Assembly (NCBI GenBank): GCA_000471925.1
Contig: CP006667.1
Coordinates: 248,001 to 312,000, forward strand
Length of the DNA stretch: 64,000 bases
Direction: 5' to 3'
Source of the DNA: Ralstonia pickettii DTP0602
GTDB lineage: Bacteria; Pseudomonadota; Gammaproteobacteria; Burkholderiales; Burkholderiaceae
Below are positions 47,138 through 56,312 of the stretch, in pieces; position 1 is the first letter of the stretch; each line of letters opens with the position of its first letter. Below the pieces are notes generated by a model that did not search any database, was not told the origin of the DNA, and worked only from the letters and a program-made list of their open reading frames with translations. The position numbers were made by a program, and so were the translations under genes.

Positions 47138-47416
47138 TCATGCGCCCCCGGTCGAGTCCACCGACCCGGCGCCGGGCGGGATGCCGGCCCGGCGCTCCAG
47201 CTCGGCCACGCGGCTTTCCAGTTCCTCCAGGCGGGCGCGGGTGCGGGCCAGCACCTGCGACTGGACGTCGAATTCCTCGCGCGTGACCAGGTCGAGGCGG
47301 GCGAAGCCCTGCGTCATCATGCTGCGCACGTTCTTTTCGATGTCCCTTGCCGGCGAATTGCGCAGCGCCTCGCTGACCTTGTTTTGCAGGTCGTTGAAGA
47401 GATCGGTCGGTTTCAT
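47138..47416 (-). CDS. ubiK: Ubiquinone biosynthesis accessory factor UbiK (YqiC/BMFP family)
   Basis: The 92-residue protein starts M-K-P-T-D-L-F-N-D-L-Q-N-K-V-S and has a C-terminal coiled coil (about 55-82, R-T-R-A-R-L-E-E-L-E-S-R-V-A-E-L-E), the layout of YqiC/UbiK, a membrane-fusogenic trimer that assists ubiquinone synthesis enzymes. GGAGAAA precedes the ATG at 47416. It is divergent from torF; the NtrC-like site lies 14 bases upstream of its start. Confidence 0.85.
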   Translation of the reverse strand: MKPTDLFNDLQNKVSEALRNSPARDIEKNVRSMMTQGFARLDLVTREEFDVQSQVLARTRARLEELESRVAELERRAGIPPGAGSVDSTGGA

Positions 47417-47429
47417 GGTTTCTCCTTTG

Positions 47430-47446
47430 TGCACCTAACTGGTGCC
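47430..47446. promoter_or_regulatory. NtrC-type enhancer site
   Basis: TGCACCTAACTGGTGCC matches the NtrC consensus TGCACC-N5-GGTGCA except for the final base. It lies about 263 bases upstream of the sigma-54 promoter of torF-glnK-amtB, a typical enhancer distance, and abuts the ubiK ribosome binding site. Confidence 0.75.
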
Positions 47447-47708
47447 AATTCGGGTGGGCATCTGGCGTATAGCGCGCTTTCGCACAGGTTTTGGGCGCCC
47501 TCAATCCGGGCGGATCGCTCGTGCGTTTGCTGCTTCCGGCCACCGTCAGGACTTGATTATCGCCCTTGCGCCACGCCGGCGAAAGCTCCGGCCTACCGAC
47601 GTTCACACCTTTTAACCCGATCTGGCTTTGCCGCAAGGCAGATTCAAGCGCGCCTTTGTTCACTGCGGGGCGCTGGCCGCCGCCTGTCATCGCCGTTTTC
47701 CGAGGGGC

Positions 47709-47724
47709 TGGCACGGCTGTTGCA
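47709..47724 (+). promoter_or_regulatory. Sigma-54 promoter of torF-glnK-amtB
   Basis: TGGCACGGCTGTTGCA is an exact match to the sigma-54 consensus TGGCACG-N4-TTGC, with 10 bases between the -24 GG and -12 GC. It lies 75 bases upstream of the torF ATG. With the NtrC site at 47430 this marks nitrogen-limitation control. The rest of 47447-47798 shows no gene. Confidence 0.85.
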
Positions 47725-47798
47725 GTAGTGATCCCGCCTGCCTTACAGAAATCCCAATAAACGAAATCCGAGCCATCAGGAAAAAGGAGAAGAAATCC

Positions 47799-48599
47799 AT
47801 GAAGAAGTTGGCCCTTGCAGTCAGCGCGGTCGTCTTGTCCGGCGCCGCCGCCACCGCGTACGCGCAGAGCACCGACGCGGCGGCAGCCCCGGCGCCCGCC
47901 GCCGCCGCTGCCGAGCCGGCATCGCCGCATACATTCACGGCCAACGTGTCGCTGGTCTCGGACTACCGCTATCGCGGTATCAGCCAGACCAACCTGCGGC
48001 CCGCGATCCAGGGTGGCTTTGACTACGCGCACGAAAGCGGCTTCTACGTGGGTAACTGGAACTCCAGCATCAGCTGGCTCGAGGATGCCAACCCGGCGGT
48101 CTCGGCACCGGTCGAGATGGACTTCTATGGCGGCTTCAAGAACACCTTCAAGGTCGCCGGCACCGAATTCAACTATGACCTGGGCGTGCTCGAGTACTAC
48201 TACCCGGGCGGCTACAACAATCCGCGCCCGTACACCACGGAACTGTACGCCGGCATCGGCTGGGGCCCGGTCATGCTCAAGTACTCGCACTCGGTCACCA
48301 ACCTGTTTGGCTGGGCCGACAGCAAGAACAGCTACTACGTCGACCTGAGCGCCAACGTCCCGCTGAACTTCTGGGACCTGACGCTGAACGCGCACGTCGG
48401 CTACCAGGGCGTGAAGCACAACAGCGATGCCTCCTATACCGACTGGAAGATCGGCCTGACCAAAGACCTGGGCAAGGGCTTTGCGCTGGCGGTCGCCTAT
48501 GTTGACACCAACGCCAAGGAAGTGGCCTACACCAGCGCCAACCGTGGCCGCTACCTGGGCAAGGCAGCGGCGTGGGCCTCGATCACCAAGACTTTCTAA
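47799..48599 (+). CDS. torF: TorF-family putative outer-membrane porin
   Basis: The 266-residue protein has a signal peptide (K-K-L-A-L-A-V-S-A ... A-Y-A-Q, about 24), an Ala/Pro-rich linker, then a beta-rich domain starting L-V-S-D-Y-R-Y-R-G-I-S-Q-T (TIGR02001-like) and ending in the outer-membrane-type Phe (S-I-T-K-T-F). Members are often encoded before glnK-amtB and are thought to admit small nitrogenous solutes. AAGGAGAAG precedes the ATG. First gene of the sigma-54 operon. Confidence 0.85.
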   Translation: MKKLALAVSAVVLSGAAATAYAQSTDAAAAPAPAAAAAEPASPHTFTANVSLVSDYRYRGISQTNLRPAIQGGFDYAHESGFYVGNWNSSISWLEDANPAVSAPVEMDFYGGFKNTFKVAGTEFNYDLGVLEYYYPGGYNNPRPYTTELYAGIGWGPVMLKYSHSVTNLFGWADSKNSYYVDLSANVPLNFWDLTLNAHVGYQGVKHNSDASYTDWKIGLTKDLGKGFALAVAYVDTNAKEVAYTSANRGRYLGKAAAWASITKTF

Positions 48600-48624
48600 C
48601 TCTGACGCAGCCCGGGCGGGCTGA

Positions 48625-48990
<366 letters not shown>

Positions 48991-49023
48991 CCCCGAGACA
49001 GCACAACACAAGAGGTTAATCAA

Positions 49024-50586
49024 ATGAAAACCTGGTTCAAGCGATTCCTGACAGCCGGCGCAATGGCGCTGGCCATCGGCACGGCGGGCGTGGGCGTATC
49101 CACGCCCGCCGCCGCACAGGACAAGCCGGCGGCGGAGGCATCTGCCCCGGCCGCCTCCGCCACGCCCGCGGCTGCTGCCCAAGCTCCGGCTACCCCGGCT
49201 GCAGCGGCACCTGCCGCCGCTGCCCCGGCCGCCGCCCCCGCGGAAGCCGCTGCCGCGCCGGCCGCTGCCGCACCGGTGCCCAACAAGGGTGACACCGCCT
49301 GGCTGCTGGTCGCCACGGCCTTCGTCATCCTGATGACGCTGCCGGGCCTGGCACTGTTCTACGGCGGCCTGGTCCGCTCCAAGAACATGCTGTCGGTGCT
49401 GATGCAGTGCCTGGTGATCTTCTCGCTGGTGGCGCTGCTGTGGGCGGTCTACGGCTACAGCTTTGCCTTCACCGAGGGCAACGCTTTCTTCGGCGGCACC
49501 GACCGGCTCTTCATGAAGGGCCTGACGGTGGAAGCCATGGCGGCCACCTTCAGCAAGGGCGTGGTGATCCCGGAACTGGGCTTCTTCGCCTTCCAGTGCG
49601 CCTTCGCCTGCATCACCTGCGGCCTGATCATCGGCGCCTTCGCGGAGCGTGCGCGCTTCTCGGCCGTGCTGGTGTTCGTGGTGCTGTGGTTCACCTTCTC
49701 CTACATCCCGATGGCGCACATGGTCTGGTTCTGGCCGGGTCCTGACGCCTACACCGACGCCGCCGCCGGCGCTGCCGCGACCGCCAAGTCGGGCTGGCTG
49801 TTCCAGAAGGGCGCGCTCGACTACGCGGGCGGCACCGTGGTGCACATCAACGCCGCCGTGGCGGGCCTGGTGGGCGCCTACATGTTCGGCAAGCGCATCG
49901 GCTTTGGCCGCGAGGCGATCCGTCCGCACAGCCTGACCTTCACCATGGTCGGTGCCTCGTTGCTGTGGTTCGGCTGGTTCGGCTTCAACGCCGGCTCGGG
50001 CCTGGAAGCCAGCGCTGGTGCTGCCCTGGCCTTCGTCAACACGCTGCTGGCCACCTGCGCCGCGGTGCTGGCGTGGACCTTCGGCGAGTGGATCGGCAAG
50101 GGCAAGCCCTCGATGCTCGGCGGCGCCTCGGGCGCGGTGGCCGGCCTGGTGGCGATCACCCCGGCGGCCGGCTTCGTCGGCCCGATGGGCTCGATCGTGA
50201 TCGGCCTGATCGCCGGCCTGCTGTGCCTGTGGGGCGTAACCGGCCTGAAGCGCATGCTGGGCATGGACGACTCGCTGGACGTGTTCGGCGTGCACGGCGT
50301 GGGCGGCATCGTGGGTGCGCTGCTGACCGGCGTGTTCGCTTCCCCCAGCCTGGGCGGCACGGGCATCTACGACTACGTGGCGAACAAGGTGGCGGATGAC
50401 TATTCGATCGCCGGCCAGCTGTGGATCCAGTTCGAAGGCGTGCTGACCACGGTGGTGTGGTCGGGCGTGGTGGCCTTTGTGGCCTACAAGCTGGTGGACA
50501 TGCTGATCGGACTGCGGGTGCCGGAAGACGAAGAGCGCGAGGGCCTGGATATCACCTCGCACGGCGAGACCGCATATGAAGTCTGA
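49024..50586 (+). CDS. amtB: Ammonium transporter AmtB
   Basis: The 520-residue protein has a signal peptide (about 1-33), an Ala/Pro-rich linker to about residue 90, then 11 membrane helices of the Amt fold: G-D-T-A-W-L-L-V-A, Y-G-G-L-V-R-S-K-N-M-L, twin histidines in G-T-V-V-H-I-N-A-A-V-A-G and F-G-V-H-G-V-G-G-I-V-G. It conducts ammonium under control of GlnK. The linker makes it longer than E. coli AmtB (~430). Confidence 0.95.
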   Translation: MKTWFKRFLTAGAMALAIGTAGVGVSTPAAAQDKPAAEASAPAASATPAAAAQAPATPAAAAPAAAAPAAAPAEAAAAPAAAAPVPNKGDTAWLLVATAFVILMTLPGLALFYGGLVRSKNMLSVLMQCLVIFSLVALLWAVYGYSFAFTEGNAFFGGTDRLFMKGLTVEAMAATFSKGVVIPELGFFAFQCAFACITCGLIIGAFAERARFSAVLVFVVLWFTFSYIPMAHMVWFWPGPDAYTDAAAGAAATAKSGWLFQKGALDYAGGTVVHINAAVAGLVGAYMFGKRIGFGREAIRPHSLTFTMVGASLLWFGWFGFNAGSGLEASAGAALAFVNTLLATCAAVLAWTFGEWIGKGKPSMLGGASGAVAGLVAITPAAGFVGPMGSIVIGLIAGLLCLWGVTGLKRMLGMDDSLDVFGVHGVGGIVGALLTGVFASPSLGGTGIYDYVANKVADDYSIAGQLWIQFEGVLTTVVWSGVVAFVAYKLVDMLIGLRVPEDEEREGLDITSHGETAYEV

Positions 50587-50639
50587 TCACAAAGGTGTTG
50601 TGCTGGAGAGCTGATTGGGAATCGACTCTCAGGAGTTTG

Positions 50640-50664
50640 GCCCGGCCCTGTGCCGGGCTTTTTT
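50640..50664 (+). terminator. Rho-independent terminator of torF-glnK-amtB
   Basis: GCCCGGC (50640-50646) and GCCGGGC (50652-50658) make a 7-bp stem with a 5-base loop, followed by six T residues (50659-50664). It lies 53 bases past amtB. Confidence 0.85.
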
Positions 50665-50898
50665 ATGTTCAGCGGGCGCGGCCCAGGCTCGGATTATGCT
50701 CGCCAGTGCCCGAAGTCGCGATTATGTGCAAAAGGCTTCCGAAGCCGCATCCGGCCGGCTTTGCCGGGGCTCCACGGGGTTATCCAGGACCCGCGCCAAA
50801 GTCAGCCAGCCCAGTGCCGGCGCGGCCTCGCGGGTATCTCCCCGCACCGCACACGGGCTTTTCGCAAAGTGCTTAACTCCGATCTTAAAAAGCTTCAA

Positions 50899-50927
50899 TT
50901 GTCTTTAATGTGCGGGGCACATACATT
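50899..50927 (+). promoter_or_regulatory. Sigma-70-like promoter for an orphan transcript
   Basis: TTGTCT (50899-50904) and TACATT (50922-50927) are separated by exactly 17 bases and would start transcription near 50934. No gene begins there, but a strong terminator lies 55-80 bases downstream. Confidence 0.5.
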
Positions 50928-50933
50928 GCCAGT

Positions 50934-51013
50934 GAGGCAGTTTCCTCCACCTGCAGAACGCTCCCCGTATCTGTCAGGCCATTTGAAAGCGCGGCATCGC
51001 CGCGCTTTTTTTT
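50934..51013 (+). ncRNA. Candidate ~80-nt small RNA
   Basis: Between amtB and gshA (50665-51239, no gene) a promoter-like pair is followed, after about 55 bases, by the terminator at 50988-51013 with a T8 run. The region between has no sensible reading frame. It holds a short GAGG/CCTC hairpin around 50934-50947 and a C/U-rich stretch UUUCCUCCACC (50941-50951) that could pair with ribosome binding sites. This layout is typical of Hfq-type small RNAs; no known family was recognised. Confidence 0.5.
50988..51013 (+). terminator. Rho-independent terminator of the candidate small RNA
   Basis: AGCGCGGC (50988-50995) and GCCGCGCT (50999-51006) form an 8-bp stem with an ATC loop, followed by T residues up to 51013. 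No annotated gene ends upstream other than amtB, which already has its own terminator 320 bases earlier. Confidence 0.8.
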
Positions 51014-51239
51014 GCCTGTACGAATCGAATGGCGTCCGGGCGGGTTGCCGCCTCAAGCCCCGGCCGGCAACCGCGGACACCGGCCGCCGCGTGGGCCGGC
51101 CCTTTATTTCCGCACGCCCATCCCCATATCGTTATCCCTTACGCCATGGCCTGCATATCCTTATAAAGGGTGTGCCAGCGCCTGTTTGGCCGTTCCTCTA
51201 CAATCGGGGCGAACGATAAAGACGATCTATAGGATGGAT

Positions 51240-52535
51240 ATGGTCCCGCATCTCATCACCGCGCTGAACGGTCCGCTGCTCGAACTGGAAAAGAAGATCC
51301 TGGACGCCACGCCGTCCATCGAGCGCTGGTTCAGGCTGGAATGGCAGGAGCATACCCCTCCGTTCTATTGCTCGGTGGACCTGCGCAATGCCGGCTTCAA
51401 GCTGGCGCCGGTCGATACCAACTTGTTCCCCGGCGGCTTCAACAACCTGGCGCCCGAAATGCTGCCGCTGGCGGTGCAGGCGGCGATGGCGGCGATCGAG
51501 AAGATCTGCCCGGACGCCAAGAACCTGCTGCTGATCCCGGAGCGTCACACCCGCAACATGTTCTACCTCCAGAACGTGGCGAGGCTGTCGCTGATCATGC
51601 GCCAGGCGGGCCTGAACGTGCGCCTGGGCTCGCTCTCCGAGGAAATCACCGAACCGACCCCGATCGAACTGCCCGACGGCCAGACCCTGGTGGTCGAGCC
51701 GCTGGCGCGCCTGGGCACCAAGGGCCGCCGCCTGGGGCTGAAGGACTTCGATCCCTGTTCGATCCTGCTGAACAACGACCTGTCGGCCGGGATCCCGCCG
51801 ATCCTGGAAAACATCAACGAGCAGTACCTGCTGCCGCCGCTGCACGCCGGCTGGTCCACCCGCCGCAAGAGCAGCCACTTTGCCGCCTATGACGAGGTGG
51901 CGAAGAAGTTCGCCAAGCTGATCGACATCGACCAGTGGATGGTCAACCCGTACTTTGCGCGCACCACCGGCGTGAATTTCCACGAGCGCGTGGGCGAGGA
52001 GGAACTGGCCGACGCGGTGGAAGGCGTGCTCAAGAAAATCGCCAAGAAGTACCGCGAGTACGGCATCAAGGAAACGCCGTACGTGGTGGTCAAGGCCGAT
52101 GCCGGCACTTACGGCATGGGCATCATGACCGTGCGCGACCCGTCCGAGGTCAAGGGCCTGAACCGGAAGGAGCGCAACAAGATGAGCGTCGTCAAGGAAG
52201 GCCTCGAGGTCAGCGACGTGATCATCCAGGAAGGCGTGCACACCTTCGAGAAGGTCAACGAGGCGGTGGCCGAGCCGGTGGTCTACATGATCGACCGCTA
52301 CGTGGTCGGCGGCTTCTACCGCGTGCACACCGGCCGCGGCAACGACGAGAACCTGAACGCCCCGGGCATGCACTTCGTGCCGCTAGCGTTCGCCCCGAAC
52401 GGCATCCCTGACAGCCACGCCAAGCCCGGCGCGGCGGTGCCTAACCGGTTCTACATGTACGGCGTGGTGGCGCGATTGGCGCTGCTGGCGGCATCGCTGG
52501 AACTCGAGAAAACCGACCCGAACCCGATCCTGTGA
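51240..52535 (+). CDS. gshA: Glutamate-cysteine ligase (betaproteobacterial type)
   Basis: The 431-residue enzyme joins glutamate and cysteine, the first step of glutathione synthesis. It belongs to the GshA type found in Acidithiobacillus and Burkholderiales, not the E. coli fold. Conserved blocks include T-N-L-F-P-G-G-F-N-N-L (about 60-70), L-N-N-D-L-S-A-G, R-R-K-S-S-H-F and V-V-V-K-A-D-A-G-T-Y-G-M-G. The start at 51240 has AGGA upstream; an upstream open frame is not coding. It is followed by gshB 8 bases later. Confidence 0.9.
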   Translation: MVPHLITALNGPLLELEKKILDATPSIERWFRLEWQEHTPPFYCSVDLRNAGFKLAPVDTNLFPGGFNNLAPEMLPLAVQAAMAAIEKICPDAKNLLLIPERHTRNMFYLQNVARLSLIMRQAGLNVRLGSLSEEITEPTPIELPDGQTLVVEPLARLGTKGRRLGLKDFDPCSILLNNDLSAGIPPILENINEQYLLPPLHAGWSTRRKSSHFAAYDEVAKKFAKLIDIDQWMVNPYFARTTGVNFHERVGEEELADAVEGVLKKIAKKYREYGIKETPYVVVKADAGTYGMGIMTVRDPSEVKGLNRKERNKMSVVKEGLEVSDVIIQEGVHTFEKVNEAVAEPVVYMIDRYVVGGFYRVHTGRGNDENLNAPGMHFVPLAFAPNGIPDSHAKPGAAVPNRFYMYGVVARLALLAASLELEKTDPNPIL

Positions 52536-52543
52536 CGAGCCCC

Positions 52544-53497
52544 ATGCGCATCCTCTTCATCACTGACCCGCTGGAGACCTTCAAGACCTACAAGGACTCC
52601 ACCTACGCCATGATGACCGAGGCCGCCGCGCGCGGCCACGAGCTGTACTGGTGCCTGCAGCCGCAACTGACGCTGTCCGGCCGCGTGGTCGAGACCATGG
52701 CCACGCGGCTGCACCTGACCGGCGACGACCATGCCTGGTACCGCGAAGGCAACAGCGCGCTGGAGCCGCTGTCCGCCTTCGACGCGGTCCTGATGCGCAA
52801 GGATCCGCCGTTCGACATGGAATACGTCACCAGCACCTGGCTGCTGGAACTGGCCGAGTCGCAGGGCGCGCGGGTCTTCAACAAGCCGCGCGCGATCCGC
52901 GACCATTCCGAGAAGCTGGCGATCGCCCAGTACCCGGAATTCATCACGCCGACGCTGGTGACGCGCGACCTGGCGCGCATCCGCGATTTCCACGCTGAGC
53001 ACCGCGACATCATCGTCAAGCCGCTCGACGGCATGGGCGGCATGGGCGTGTTCCGCGTCGGCGCGGACGGCATGAACCTGGCCGCGATCGTCGAGACGCT
53101 GGGCCATGACGGAGCGCGCACTCTGATGGTGCAGCGCTATATCCCGGCGATCAAGGACGGCGACAAGCGCATCCTGCTGATCGGCGGCGTGCCGGTGCCA
53201 TATTCGCTGGCGCGGGTGCCGATGGCCGGCGAAGTGCGCGGCAACCTGGCCGCCGGCGGCACCGGACGCGCCCAGGAGCTGAGCAAGCGCGACCGCGAGA
53301 TCGCCGAGGCGCTGGCGCCGGGGCTGTGGGAGCAGGGCTTGCTGCTGGTGGGGCTGGATGTGATCGGCGACTACCTCACCGAAGTCAATGTGACGAGTCC
53401 GACCTGTTTCCAAGAGATCACCCAGCAGACCGGCTTCCATGTCGCGGCGATGTTCATCGACGCGCTGGAGCATGCCGTGGGCGCCGCCGGCAGCTAA
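52544..53497 (+). CDS. gshB: Glutathione synthetase
   Basis: The 317-residue ATP-grasp enzyme adds glycine to gamma-glutamylcysteine. It starts M-R-I-L-F-I-T-D-P-L-E-T-F-K, and has R-K-D-P-P-F-D-M-E-Y, V-K-P-L-D-G-M-G-G-M-G-V-F (glycine-rich ATP loop) and the end motif E-V-N-V-T-S-P-T-C. Length equals E. coli GshB. A GTG at 52532 overlapping the gshA stop is an alternative start. Confidence 0.95.
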   Translation: MRILFITDPLETFKTYKDSTYAMMTEAAARGHELYWCLQPQLTLSGRVVETMATRLHLTGDDHAWYREGNSALEPLSAFDAVLMRKDPPFDMEYVTSTWLLELAESQGARVFNKPRAIRDHSEKLAIAQYPEFITPTLVTRDLARIRDFHAEHRDIIVKPLDGMGGMGVFRVGADGMNLAAIVETLGHDGARTLMVQRYIPAIKDGDKRILLIGGVPVPYSLARVPMAGEVRGNLAAGGTGRAQELSKRDREIAEALAPGLWEQGLLLVGLDVIGDYLTEVNVTSPTCFQEITQQTGFHVAAMFIDALEHAVGAAGS

Positions 53498-53573
53498 ACC
53501 TGACCGCCCCGGACGTGAGCGGGAGTGCGGGGGCCGCCTGCTACAATCTGGGCAATCCAACGGATTCACCATC

Positions 53574-54029
53574 ATGGCAGGCATCCTGATCATCGCGCAC
53601 ACCCCGCTGGCTTCGGCCCTGCGCGATTGCGCCGCCCACGTCTACTGCGGCCAGCCGCAGCGGCTGGAAGCCATCGACGTCCTTCCCGACGCGGATCCCG
53701 CCGCCGTGCTGGCTGAAGCCAGGCGCCGGCTGGCCGCGATCTGCGAAGACAACGGCGCGCTGGTACTTACCGACATCTTCGGCGCCACCCCCGCCAATAT
53801 CGCCGCGCGCCTGGCCGAGCCGGGCCGCGTGCGCGTGCTGGCCGGCGTCAACCTTCCCATGCTCGTGCGCGCGATCTGCTACCGCGGCGAAAAGCTCGAC
53901 CAGCTCGCCACCAAGGCGCTGGCCGGCGGCTCGCAGGGCGTGCTGCAGGTCGGCACCACCACCGTACAGAACCAAACCGCCAATCATCCCGACAAATATG
54001 CTGCAGAGGGACACCACCATCATCAATAA
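53574..54029 (+). CDS. ptsM: PTS EIIA component, mannose family
   Basis: The 151-residue protein is a free-standing EIIA-Man domain with phospho-His9 in L-I-I-A-H-T-P-L-A and the L-T-D-I-F-G-A-T-P-A-N motif at about 64-74. It accepts phosphate from HPr. No mannose-type EIIB/C/D is nearby, so a regulatory role is likely. The last ~25 residues, ending in H-H-H-H-Q, are an extension; its 3' end overlaps ptsH by 32 bases. Confidence 0.9.
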   Translation: MAGILIIAHTPLASALRDCAAHVYCGQPQRLEAIDVLPDADPAAVLAEARRRLAAICEDNGALVLTDIFGATPANIAARLAEPGRVRVLAGVNLPMLVRAICYRGEKLDQLATKALAGGSQGVLQVGTTTVQNQTANHPDKYAAEGHHHHQ

Positions 54030-54267
54030 GCTCGGACTGCATGCTCGCGCGTCCGCAAAGCTGACCCAGCTCGCAGGCAGCTTTGTCAGCCAGGTCAAGA
54101 TGTCCCGCAACGGACGCCAGGTCGATGCCAAGAGCATCATGGGCGTGATGATGCTGGCGGCCGGGATCGGGTCGACCATCACCCTGGAGACCGACGGGCC
54201 CGACGAGCAGGAGGCGATGGACGCGCTGCTGGCGCTGATCGCCAATCGTTTTGGTGAGGGAGAGTGA
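53998..54267 (+). CDS. ptsH: Phosphocarrier protein HPr
   Basis: The 89-residue protein has phospho-His15 (K-L-G-L-H-A-R-A-S-A) and Ser46 in D-A-K-S-I-M-G-V-M-M, the residues phosphorylated by EI and, where HPrK exists, by HPr kinase. It sits between EIIA-Man and EI genes and starts inside ptsM. Confidence 0.95.
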   Translation: MLQRDTTIINKLGLHARASAKLTQLAGSFVSQVKMSRNGRQVDAKSIMGVMMLAAGIGSTITLETDGPDEQEAMDALLALIANRFGEGE

Positions 54268-54316
54268 GGCCGGCGGCCTCGACATAAATTCTTAAACGTT
54301 CCTGACGGAGCGGTAC

Positions 54317-56098
54317 ATGCCTTTCGCCTTGCACGGCATTCCGGTCTCGCGTGGCGTCGCCATCGGGCGCGCGCACCTGCTCGCGCCCGCGGCGCTGGAT
54401 GTGACGCATTACCTGGTCGATGAAGACCGGCTCGACGCCGAGGTCGAACGGCTGCGCGCCGCGCGCGCCGCGGTACGGGCGGAACTGGCGGCGCTCAAGC
54501 GCGACCTGCCGCGCGACGCGCCCGAGGAGCTGGGTGCCTTCCTCGACGTGCACGCGATGATCCTCGACGACGAGGCGCTGGCGCGCGAGCCCGAGGCGCT
54601 GATCCGGGGCCGCCGCTACAACGCTGAGTGGGCACTCACCACGCGCCTCGAAGAGCTGATGCGCCAGTTCGAGGAAATCGAGGACGAGTACCTGCGCGAG
54701 CGCAAGACCGATATCCGGCAGGTTGTGGAGCGCATCCTGAAGGCGCTGGCGGGGGCCCCCGTGCTGGTGCCTGCGCCGGTGCCGGCGCTGGCCGCCGACG
54801 GCGAAGCCGCGCCTGGCGTGATCGTGGTCGCCCACGACATCGCCCCGGCCGACATGCTGCAGTTCCGCCACACCATCTTCCACGGGTTTGTGACCGACAT
54901 GGGCGGGCGCACCTCGCATACCGCCATCGTCGCGCGCAGCCTGGATATCCCGGCCGCGGTCGGCGTGCAGAGCGCGAGCGAGCTGATCCGCCAGGACGAC
55001 TGGATCATCATCGACGGCGACGCCGGGCTGGTGATCGTCGACCCGACCGCCATCATCCTCGAGGAATACCGCCACCGGCAGAGCGAGCGCGCGCTGGAAA
55101 AGAAGCGCCTGCAACGCTTGCGGCACACGCCGGCAGTAACACTGGACGGGCTCGAGATCGAGCTGCTGGCCAATATCGAGATGGCCGAGGACGCTGGCGC
55201 GGCGCTAGTGGCCGGCGCGGTCGGCGTGGGCCTGTTCCGTTCCGAATTCCTGTTCATGAACCGGCGCGACGAGCTGCCGGACGAGGACGAGCAGTTCCAG
55301 GCCTACCGCGGCGCGGTCGACGCCATGCACGGCCTGCCGGTGACCATCCGCACCATCGATGTCGGCGCCGACAAGCCGCTGGATGGCCGTGATGGCCGTG
55401 GCGACGGCCGCGGCGACGAGTTCGAGACCGCGCTGAACCCGGCGCTGGGCCTGCGCGCGATCCGCTGGTCGCTGTCCGAGCCGGGCATGTTCCTGACCCA
55501 GTTGCGCGCGCTGCTGCGCGCCTCGGCCTTCGGCCCGGTGCGGCTGCTGGTGCCGATGCTGGCGCATGCCAGCGAGATCGACCAGACCCTGGCGCTGATC
55601 GCGAAGGCCAAGCGCCAGCTGGATGAGCGCGGCGAGCCCTACGACCCGGGCATGAAGGTCGGCGCCATGATCGAGATCCCGGCAGCGGTGCTGCTGCTGC
55701 CGCTCTTCCTGCGCAAGATGGACTTCCTCTCCATCGGCACCAACGACCTGATCCAGTACACGCTGGCGATCGACCGCGCCGACAACGCGGTGGCGCATCT
55801 GTTCGACCCGCTGCACCCGGCGGTGCTACAACTGGTGGCGCGCACCATCCGCGAAGCCAACCGTGCCGGCGTGCCGGTGGCGGTGTGCGGCGAGATGGCG
55901 GGCGACCCGTCGATGACGCGGCTGCTGCTGGGCATGGGCCTGCGCGAGTTCTCGATGCACCCGGCGCAGTTGCTGCGGGTCAAGCAGGAGATCCTGCACG
56001 CCAACTGCCAGCTGCTCGAGCCGCTGGTCGACCAGGTGCTCAATGCCTACGACCCGGAGGAGCAGGCCGCAGCCCTGCGGCTGCTCGCGAGACCATGA
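54317..56098 (+). CDS. ptsI: PTS enzyme I
   Basis: The 593-residue enzyme transfers phosphate from phosphoenolpyruvate to HPr. Visible motifs: N-terminal G-I-P-V-S-R-G-V-A-I-G, active His201 in G-G-R-T-S-H-T-A-I-V-A, the PEP-binding arginine region L-F-R-S-E-F-L-F-M, and C-terminal V-A-V-C-G-E-M-A-G-D with the catalytic Cys. It completes a ptsM-ptsH-ptsI operon. Region 56099-56312 holds the bfd promoter. Confidence 0.95.
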   Translation: MPFALHGIPVSRGVAIGRAHLLAPAALDVTHYLVDEDRLDAEVERLRAARAAVRAELAALKRDLPRDAPEELGAFLDVHAMILDDEALAREPEALIRGRRYNAEWALTTRLEELMRQFEEIEDEYLRERKTDIRQVVERILKALAGAPVLVPAPVPALAADGEAAPGVIVVAHDIAPADMLQFRHTIFHGFVTDMGGRTSHTAIVARSLDIPAAVGVQSASELIRQDDWIIIDGDAGLVIVDPTAIILEEYRHRQSERALEKKRLQRLRHTPAVTLDGLEIELLANIEMAEDAGAALVAGAVGVGLFRSEFLFMNRRDELPDEDEQFQAYRGAVDAMHGLPVTIRTIDVGADKPLDGRDGRGDGRGDEFETALNPALGLRAIRWSLSEPGMFLTQLRALLRASAFGPVRLLVPMLAHASEIDQTLALIAKAKRQLDERGEPYDPGMKVGAMIEIPAAVLLLPLFLRKMDFLSIGTNDLIQYTLAIDRADNAVAHLFDPLHPAVLQLVARTIREANRAGVPVAVCGEMAGDPSMTRLLLGMGLREFSMHPAQLLRVKQEILHANCQLLEPLVDQVLNAYDPEEQAAALRLLARP

Positions 56099-56225
56099 CG
56101 ATGTCAGGGTTTTTTGATGGCGGAATGCGATATATGCGGCACATTTCACGCTTCGAAAGTGCCGCCATCGCCGCCTTCTTTTCCCGCCTTGTGCCGTTCT
56201 CCCGACCTCCTCGCGTGTGGCTTAA

Positions 56226-56260
56226 TGGGAATTGTTATCATTTTGCATCTCTGATATTCT
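56226..56260 (+). promoter_or_regulatory. Fur-like box and promoter of bfd
   Basis: TGGGAATTGTTATCA (56226-56240) agrees with the 7-1-7 Fur consensus at 11 of 14 scored positions. It overlaps the -35 hexamer TTGTTA (56232-56237), which is 17 bases from TATTCT (56255-56260). Repression of bfd under iron excess would follow. Confidence 0.6.
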
Positions 56261-56312
56261 GACGTTCATTCGCAGTGGCATGCCGGTGCCACGCGCCCCA
56301 CAGGAGGGAGTT

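Noticed and set aside
50910..51239. Upstream extension of gshA
   Set aside because: The extension would cross the small-RNA terminator and shows no glutamate-cysteine ligase homology.
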